This document shows, one piece after another, positions 57,776 to 64,000 of a DNA stretch of 64,000 bases (its first letter is position 1; each line of letters begins with the position of its first letter). The position numbers were made by a program, and so were the translations under genes. Under the pieces are notes generated by a model. It worked only from the letters and a program-made list of their open reading frames with translations. It was not told the origin of the DNA and did no database searches. Location of the stretch: NCBI GenBank assembly GCA_032622095.1, contig CP136066.1:151358224-151422223 (forward strand), given 5' to 3'. This DNA is from Siphonodentalium dalli (Eukaryota; Mollusca; Scaphopoda; Gadilida; Siphonodentaliidae).

Positions 57776-58204
57776 TAGTAAATTAACATTCTTTATAGAG
57801 TTATTGCCCTTCATATTAAATATGAAGCTAACATGCATGATTAGCTATACATGTCGTCATTTAGTGGACAATCCCAAGCTCGCGTGCCACGCGTGGTCGG
57901 ATTGTCCATTAATTAACGAACATTTTAGGTACGGATTGTCCGTTTATAAATGGCCAATCCTTGAAGAATTGCCTGCCCAAACCCTGAACCCACCGGAAGT
58001 TTTGACGACTGAAAAAATCTGGAAACTGAATGGTATTTAATATATGTATATCAGTTTATGCATGCATGGCAATTTAAACGTTAAATATAAGCGAAACAAG
58101 AAATTCACATCGGCAGTGTTTATTCTCGGATCATTTATGTGTGATTGTTCGCTATGCAAGCGTCGACGTTGAACGCCAGATTTCAAGAAATAAGTATGGT
58201 TCGA

Positions 58205-58725
58205 CAAAATTTCTTGTTGCCAAATCATGTCCGACTTGGAGTCAAATCGTCACAATGTCTTAAGTTTGGCTTGTCCTCGCAATGTATCGTTGGCGCATGC
58301 CTTATAACCCTAACACTGTCGCCAATATGGGAAATGATTAAGTTGCTTGTAACCTTTGGGAATTTATCAATGTGGCATGCACTGGTGGTCTGACGTACAA
58401 TTTCTTTTTTCCAAATCATGTCCGATTGTAAAATCGTCACAATGCTTAAGTTTGGCTTGTCCTCGATCATAATGTATCGTGGGCATTGCTTATATAACAC
58501 TGTCGCCAATATGGGAAGTATTTTGTAACCTTTGGGAATTTAGCTGGTGAAATGCACATTGATTGACGTACATTGTGATGGTCTGACGCACAATTTCTTT
58601 TTGCCAAATCATGTCCGATTGTCAAATCGTCACAATGTCTTAAGTTTTCCTTGCGCTCGTAATGTACCGCGGACATGCATGGCTTATAACCCTATATCAC
58701 TGTCGCAATGTACATTGTGGTGGAA
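58205..58725. repeat. Three diverged ~190-bp tandem units
   Basis: CCAAATCATGTCCGA...AAATCGTCACAATG and CACTGTCGCCAATATGGGAA and GACGTACAATTTCTTTTTTC recur three times from 58218, 58411 and 58602. Short open frames on both strands inside it are not credible genes. Confidence 0.8.
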
Positions 58726-58739
58726 TACCCCACGCAGTC

Positions 58740-59430
58740 TATAACACATGCAGGGGCCTGTTATACAAGAGACTTGTATATGAATACCATGGTGTATAGC
58801 AGGCGCGCATATATAGAATAATTTTGATATGGGAGTGTGCACCCTGCACGGGGGAGGAGACAGAGCCCGTTACATACAATCCCTGTGTTCTATATACTTA
58901 AGGATCATTACGCCACATGTGGTGTATCTAGTTTCTGTGATTTTGATATTGTGTGGTGGACAGGGCGAATGTATTCTTGGAGATTTCTGGTACCTTACTC
59001 AATCGTACCGATAGAATCACGTAGATGCCGAAATTGTAAAGTTAACGCCACCGGTGTATAATATGTTTATGAAAATATGATAAATGGGTTATATATTATT
59101 TTCAGTCTATCAAATTATTTATATTTTCAACAACATATTATAACACCGGTGAATTTAAGTTTACAATTTCAGCCTGTCCTGACTCTATCGATCCACATTT
59201 TATCTCTTGTAACTTTTGCTTCAATGCGTCGAGTTCCGCTGCAGAGAATACAAAACTGACAACATTTTGAAATGTTAGCAGGCTTCAAACTCATCTTATC
59301 CAAGAAAAACTCTGGTTACATAAGAAATTTGTGTATATGGTGTACGCGCATTTGTTGCGTTAAAAACCAAAGGTCCCAAGTCAAGGTCCAAATCCCCAAC
59401 ACACTGTTGTGAGGTTTAACTCCATCTACA
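58740..59430. other. Intergenic or 5' region of MOK, no gene seen
   Basis: No supported exon. Could include the missing MOK start exon or promoter; no CpG-rich promoter signature is evident. Confidence 0.3.
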
Positions 59431-59432
59431 TA

Positions 59433-59561
59433 CAGTAATGTCCAAAGTAATTGATCACTTAACCACAGCAAAATTATGGGTATTTTTTCATGATTTTAAA
59501 TCCTGAAAAATTACCCATAATTATGCTGTGATTAAGTGGTCAATTACTTTGGGCATTACTG
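59433..59561. mobile_element. 129-bp hairpin MITE, tandem copy 1
   Basis: Almost entirely self-complementary: CAGTAATGTCCAAAGTAATT at one end, AATTACTTTGGGCATTACTG at the other, flanked by TA. TA duplication and CAGTNNTG termini suggest Tc1/mariner. First of three copies with identical length. Confidence 0.88.
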
Positions 59562-59607
59562 TAACCAATATAAGGATTTGAGGTTTAATGATAACTCAAT
59601 CCTCATA

Positions 59608-59736
59608 CAGTAATGTTCAAAGTAATTGACCACTTAAGCACAGCAGAATAATGGGTAATTTATCAGGATTTTAAATGCTGAAAAAATACCCATAATTCTG
59701 CTGTGGTTAAGTGGTCAATTACTTTGGGCATTACTG
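59608..59736. mobile_element. 129-bp hairpin MITE, tandem copy 2
   Basis: Same structure and length as copy 1, starting exactly 175 bp downstream, TA on both sides. Confidence 0.88.
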
Positions 59737-59782
59737 TAACCAATATAAGGATTTGAGGTTTAATGATAACTCAATCCTCATA

Positions 59783-59911
59783 CAGTAATGTTCAAAGTAA
59801 TTGACCACTTAACCAGAGCAGAATTATTTGTAATTTTTCAGGATTTTAAATCCTGAAAAATTACCAATAAGTCTGATGTGGTTAAGTGGTCAATTACTTT
59901 GGGCATTACTG
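59783..59911. mobile_element. 129-bp hairpin MITE, tandem copy 3
   Basis: Same structure and length, 175 bp after copy 2. The 46-bp linker (ACCAATATAAGGATTTGAGG...) is also repeated. Confidence 0.88.
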
Positions 59912-59959
59912 TAACCAATATAAGGATGTGAGGTTTAATGAGAACTCCATCCATATAAC

Positions 59960-61320
59960 TAATAAATATGTGTGAAAATTAAAACAAAACAAAATAAATT
60001 CCATGATGGCGTCCAATATGGACTGCCTAATTCTGCTCCAAAACATGTATATTGAATATATGGATGTTTATTGGGGGAAACCGATTATTTCAATGATATT
60101 TTCATAAACTGGGATCCAAAACCCGACTTACGGGAGCGTGCTTCGCGCGCGACTGTATCTTAAGCATATGTGCATATTTAATAAGCCAACAATTGGAATC
60201 CCAACAGAAGATTGGCGTGGGTCCCTTGTGCGATCTGTCCATCGAAAACTATTTAGACATCTCAAGACACGTAAGACCCAATAACTTAATATACAGAATA
60301 GATACATCTATTGCCTGAGTGACTAATATTTATATTTGTATTTTGTTACAATGAGGTCAAATAGTTGCGAAGCCAGCACCACAATTCTTTCCCTCCATAG
60401 TAAATCTTAAAACAACTTCTAAAGAATTATTAATTTACCTTATATTTGGTATGAAGCGTCCTTGGTTTACTGGAGTTCAGATTTGTTAACATCACGTCAC
60501 CAAGTTAATTACTTGCGAAGCCACAGCCATAACTATTTCCCTCCATAGTAATTCTCAAAACAACTTCTTAAGAACAATTGACAAGGTCAGTCGCGCAATT
60601 ATTGGAAGAGCCACGGTCAATCATTTAAAAAAAAACAAATGTTACATTTAAATTATTGCTTTATTTAACCAAAAAAAATAAATTAAATGAGAAAATTAAC
60701 TTTTACTACTTGCTAAATTTTATCTTTTAATTATTTCATTTAAATTTTAGTATTTACAGTATACTAAGTCCAAGTCTTTATAATCTGTTGAGTGACCCCA
60801 CAGTCGTTTACTTGCTTTGTTAGTAATAATTTGAAGGATTACTTGTTTAAACGCAATTGTTATCAAAATATGTTATGTATTTTTTATAATTTCTATTTAT
60901 ATGTAATAATATAATCTTGGTGGCGTTACCATTTCTGACTATGGTTTTCTTGTCTAATATGCACGGAGGATTCGTTCGAGTAGTAAATGTTCTCCAAGTA
61001 ATGTCTGTGCGTTCGATAATAGTCTTGAAATAGTCATAAGCGGCGTGTATTATGTACCCAGGACATACACTCTAATGGACGAGCACCTTGTAACTATTCA
61101 TATGACATTTCAGCGATCGATTAATCTGATTACAAGGGCATGTCGCACTGGAACTCGTACCGATCCGTGATTAGTAGCGTGTTTGTCAACGCATGTCTGT
61201 CCTATTAGCGAAGAAAGGCACCTGAATGTGCACATTGTGTGAGTAAACTTAGTAAAGGTGGAAGTTACATAGTTTATTGTTGATGCATGGTATATAATAT
61301 ATACCATGCACCAACATTTT
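59960..61320. other. Intergenic, no gene seen
   Basis: A phrase around TTGCGAAGCCA...TTCCCTCCATAGTAA is repeated near 60365-60430 and 60510-60570. No coding segment. Confidence 0.4.
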
Positions 61321-61334
61321 GCCTAAGGTCCAAT

Positions 61335-61625
61335 CAGGTGGTGCTCGGAATACCGGGTTTGTTCTAGACTGTCCGCTCAAAGAATTTGAAGAGTGTTACA
61401 AAGTTTACACATAGTATGTGTAAACTTTGTAAACTTTGTAACTCTCTTCAAATTCTTTGCCTGAGGTCCAGGTGGCGCTTGGAATATTGGTTTTGTTCTA
61501 GACTGTTCGCTCAACGAACATGAAGAGTGTTACAAAGTTTACACATACTATGTGTAATCTTTGTAACACTCTACAAATTCTTTGAGAACAGTCTAGAACA
61601 AAATCGGTATTCCAAGCATCACCTG
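61335..61625. repeat. Compound palindromic repeat
   Basis: Outer arms (GGTGGTGCTCGGAATACC..., TTGTTCTAGACTGT and inverse) enclose two hairpins of GAAGAGTGTTACAAAGTTTA with its inverse. The left half is repeated in direct orientation at 61465 (GTCCAGGTGGCGCTTGGAAT). Probably a foldback-type element duplicated within itself. Confidence 0.75.
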
Positions 61626-62239
61626 AGTGTTGTTCTCAGGTCCCGGGCGAAGGTGGACATCGGGCGCAATTAGCAACAAAATAAATATTATTCCCGCTAG
61701 AGAAATTGTAATTGCTGTGGTGCATATTAATAATATAATGGTAACATTAATGGTCAGGTATTGTATACCTATGTGTTGGCTACGGGGTCCCAAAGTGGAC
61801 CAACCAGTGATGTACCGAACATACAATGTACAGCACATTCACCATCGTAGTCCGACCAGCGATGGCGAAGCTGGTTCAAAACCAGATACCCGTCGATCAG
61901 TGATCCAAGAAAAACTGGAATAAACTGATTTGTTTATCTGGGTCTGTAAGTCTGTAAGTTGCTTTTCCGGGGGTCGTTAGTGTCTGCATGTGCTGGCGAG
62001 ATTTCTTATTGAAATTAACCTTTTTTGCAGTCTTTCCTCCACACTAACATTTACGATCAAACTAAAATTAAATTAACACATTGTATTTGGTTATACGATT
62101 AGGCAGAATTTGGAAACAAAGTGATGCCCTAACTATATATATGCCGTATATGTACTGAGTAAAAATCCTTTACATTTTCATTCTATGTTTTTTGGTTATA
62201 TGAACAAGCAAAACAAAAAAGCCTTGTATCATACCAGAA

Positions 62240-62960
62240 CCGAAATACAACCGAAGTTACCGCTTCATCGTTCAAAAGGCAGTCTTCCCAATAGGTATAG
62301 AACAGCCAGCAACCACAACCTCATCCTATAACTGATGACGGCGACACCGAAAAAATAATCATCTTCGCAACCATGCAGAGAGAATCTTCAGAATCTAGCT
62401 GTTGCTAAAAACGATCTTCTACGATGGAACATTCGAAAAAAGTCCAAATATATTCGTCCAACTTCAAACCATACATGCATTCGTCATCGGAAATGTGTCC
62501 TCTGGTGTATGGTTTACTTACAAAATAAAACTCAACGCGTATACAAAAGATTCTTCAACCCGGTGAAACAGAAGGCATGCAGCAGAACTATAGACATCAC
62601 AATCCGAAACTCAAGGCAACGACCAAAAGACCCTCATAACTCGAGCTCTAGCCCTTCTCAAGCACGGAATACCTGTCTCGATGGTTAGTGATGCCTGGTT
62701 CTCGATAGACAGTGATGACTGGTTCCAAGCTCTGGAAGACTATACTGCAACTAACAACACTGCATGTTCTTGGAGCAAATATTACCGAATTCACCGATTA
62801 CATGACATAATATTGGGTAGAAGGGAGCCATGGGCGCCAAGTGTGGAATCATCACAACACCATAGCCCCAAGAACAACTAACCACGTTGAAGGATGGGAC
62901 TCTACTGTTCCCACCCGAACATTCTCATGATGATATATTTCATGAAGCAAGAACAGACCT
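62240..62960 (+). pseudogene. Decayed MULE transposase fragment
   Basis: In shifting frames: ENLQNLAVAK (62380-62409), KTIFYDGTFEKSPNIF then VQLQTIHAF (62408-62484), ALEDY near 62730, and NHHNTIAPRTTNHVEGW (about 62847-62897). TIFYDGTF with following QLxTIH is the first catalytic-Asp block of Mutator-like transposases, and TNxHxEGW is their C-terminal motif. At least three frameshifts or stops break it, so it is dead. No terminal repeats were found in the window. Confidence 0.82.
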
Positions 62961-63019
62961 TCCAAGAAGCAACCATCATCCCCCATGCGAGCAGGTTCAA
63001 TTGAAATTTTGCAAAAATG

Positions 63020-63900
63020 TAGCTTGTATTAATAGAAAAGCGTCGAACCATGCAGCTGGTGCAGAACTTGGTAGATTCTCCGTATTTCATGACGCGGTTT
63101 TTTAAGAGTTTCAAATATAGGAATAAAATTTCTAAGTCAGAGCGTCGTATATTAGTTTATGCGGCCTACGTTGAATTAAATAATTCGAAATTACCGTGGA
63201 AGGTATTACTGAGGAAGTGTGGAATTCAAGAACAAGAACTGATAAAAAAAACATGAAAATAGAGCACATTAACTGTTTTGTGAAGGACGTGTTTGATGAT
63301 ACGAGAGCAACCGGTGGTAATAAACTAAGAACGTATCGCATTTAAAACGCAGATATGAGGTGAAACCGTATATTACCAATACCAAATCAGTTGACGCGAG
63401 AATTCTCTTCACAAGGTTACGCGTAAGTAATCACAAGCTTGAGATTGAGAAGGGAAGACACAAACAGCCCCCGTCAGAAATAGAGGATAGAATATTTCCT
63501 GTCTGTAAGACAAACTCGGTTGAGACCTAATCACACTTTGTTATGAATTGTCCGACACACGAAAACATTCGCCGCAATAGGCGAGTATATAACCAATTTC
63601 CATAGAATGACAGAAGACAATAAATTTCATTTTATAATGGAAAATAGGCACATTGTCACCATAAATATCATATGTGACTTTATCCGTTGCTTCTTTGGAA
63701 AACGGCAGAGTTTATCAAGTGCATAATAATTATAAGAACAACTTATGAGTGAGTATGTAGAATATAAATTTTGCCTTTCGGGTTTTTGTTTAATTCATGC
63801 TATTATTGTACATTATATTGTATGTTATATGTTTAAACTGCCCATTGATGTGTTATTGCAATAAAATCTTGTATCTTGTACCCCCTGAGAGCAGGTGGGA
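63020..63900 (+). pseudogene. Decayed LINE (CR1/Jockey-type) ORF2 3' end
   Basis: NKLRTYR near 63320, then after a frameshift RYEVKPYITNTKSVDARIL, RLRVSNHKLEIEKGRHKQPP and HFVMNCPTHENIR. This K-x-R-T-Y, R-L-R-x-S-x-H-x-L-x-I-E-x-G-R, CxxC...HF-x-x-x-CP series is the usual C-terminal end of CR1/Jockey-group reverse-transcriptase polyproteins. Internal stops and frameshifts show it is inactive. The 3' end (AATAAAATCTTGTATCTTGT near 63870) has short tandem tail repeats as in those LINEs. Confidence 0.82.
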
Positions 63901-64000
63901 AGCTTGTGTCACGAAAGATGGGGTATACCGAAAAGTATAGACAATGCCAGAGGGTATTCGGCGCAGGAAACATCGACGTTCTTGAATATATGGACTCCGT

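Noticed and set aside
1-64000. CRISPR arrays, operons or prokaryotic features
   Set aside because: The intron-bearing kinase gene and animal-type transposons show eukaryotic nuclear DNA; the satellites have no spacer structure.

Overview
The window looks like nuclear DNA of a marine invertebrate, most likely a lophotrochozoan and plausibly a mollusc. It is AT-rich, genes are split by kilobase introns with GT..AG borders, and the space between exons is packed with short DNA transposons, foldbacks, minisatellites and long poly-C/poly-G runs. The phylum is an inference from general character; no diagnostic gene was found.

Two host genes are supported. On the + strand (5120-6367) one long coding exon encodes a 415-residue bZIP transcription factor with a C-terminal basic region and zipper, nearest in style to the PAR/NFIL3 group. 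On the - strand, twelve consecutive exons spread over about 39 kb (57631 down to 18220) encode a MOK/RAGE-type ciliary serine/threonine kinase of the MAK/ICK/MOK branch. The first nine recognised exons carry the kinase fold with glycine loop, catalytic lysine, HRD, DFG and TEY activation motif. The last three encode a divergent low-complexity tail. Phases agree at every junction and give 485 codons plus a stop. The start-codon exon was not found.

Region by region: 1-5 kb has an hAT-like element with perfect 8-bp target duplications and a nested pair of TTAA elements. 5-7 kb has the bZIP gene. 7-18 kb has no convincing gene, only repeats. 18-58 kb is the MOK gene with transposons in almost every intron. 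The largest intron (38-52 kb) holds a 5.1-kb foldback element with 8-bp target duplications, terminal arms of roughly 1 kb and a 3-kb internal satellite. 58-62 kb has tandem repeats, including three 129-bp hairpins in a 175-bp tandem. 62-64 kb has decayed MULE transposase and LINE reverse-transcriptase fragments lying side by side.

The strongest unusual signals are the foldback element with mirrored ORFs and an orientation-switching satellite; several families inserted at TTAA, one caught inserted into another; tandemised hairpin MITEs; a 12-bp minisatellite that abuts a splice donor of MOK; and a kinase exon squeezed between two inverted-repeat elements. All family assignments are by reading; no database search was run.
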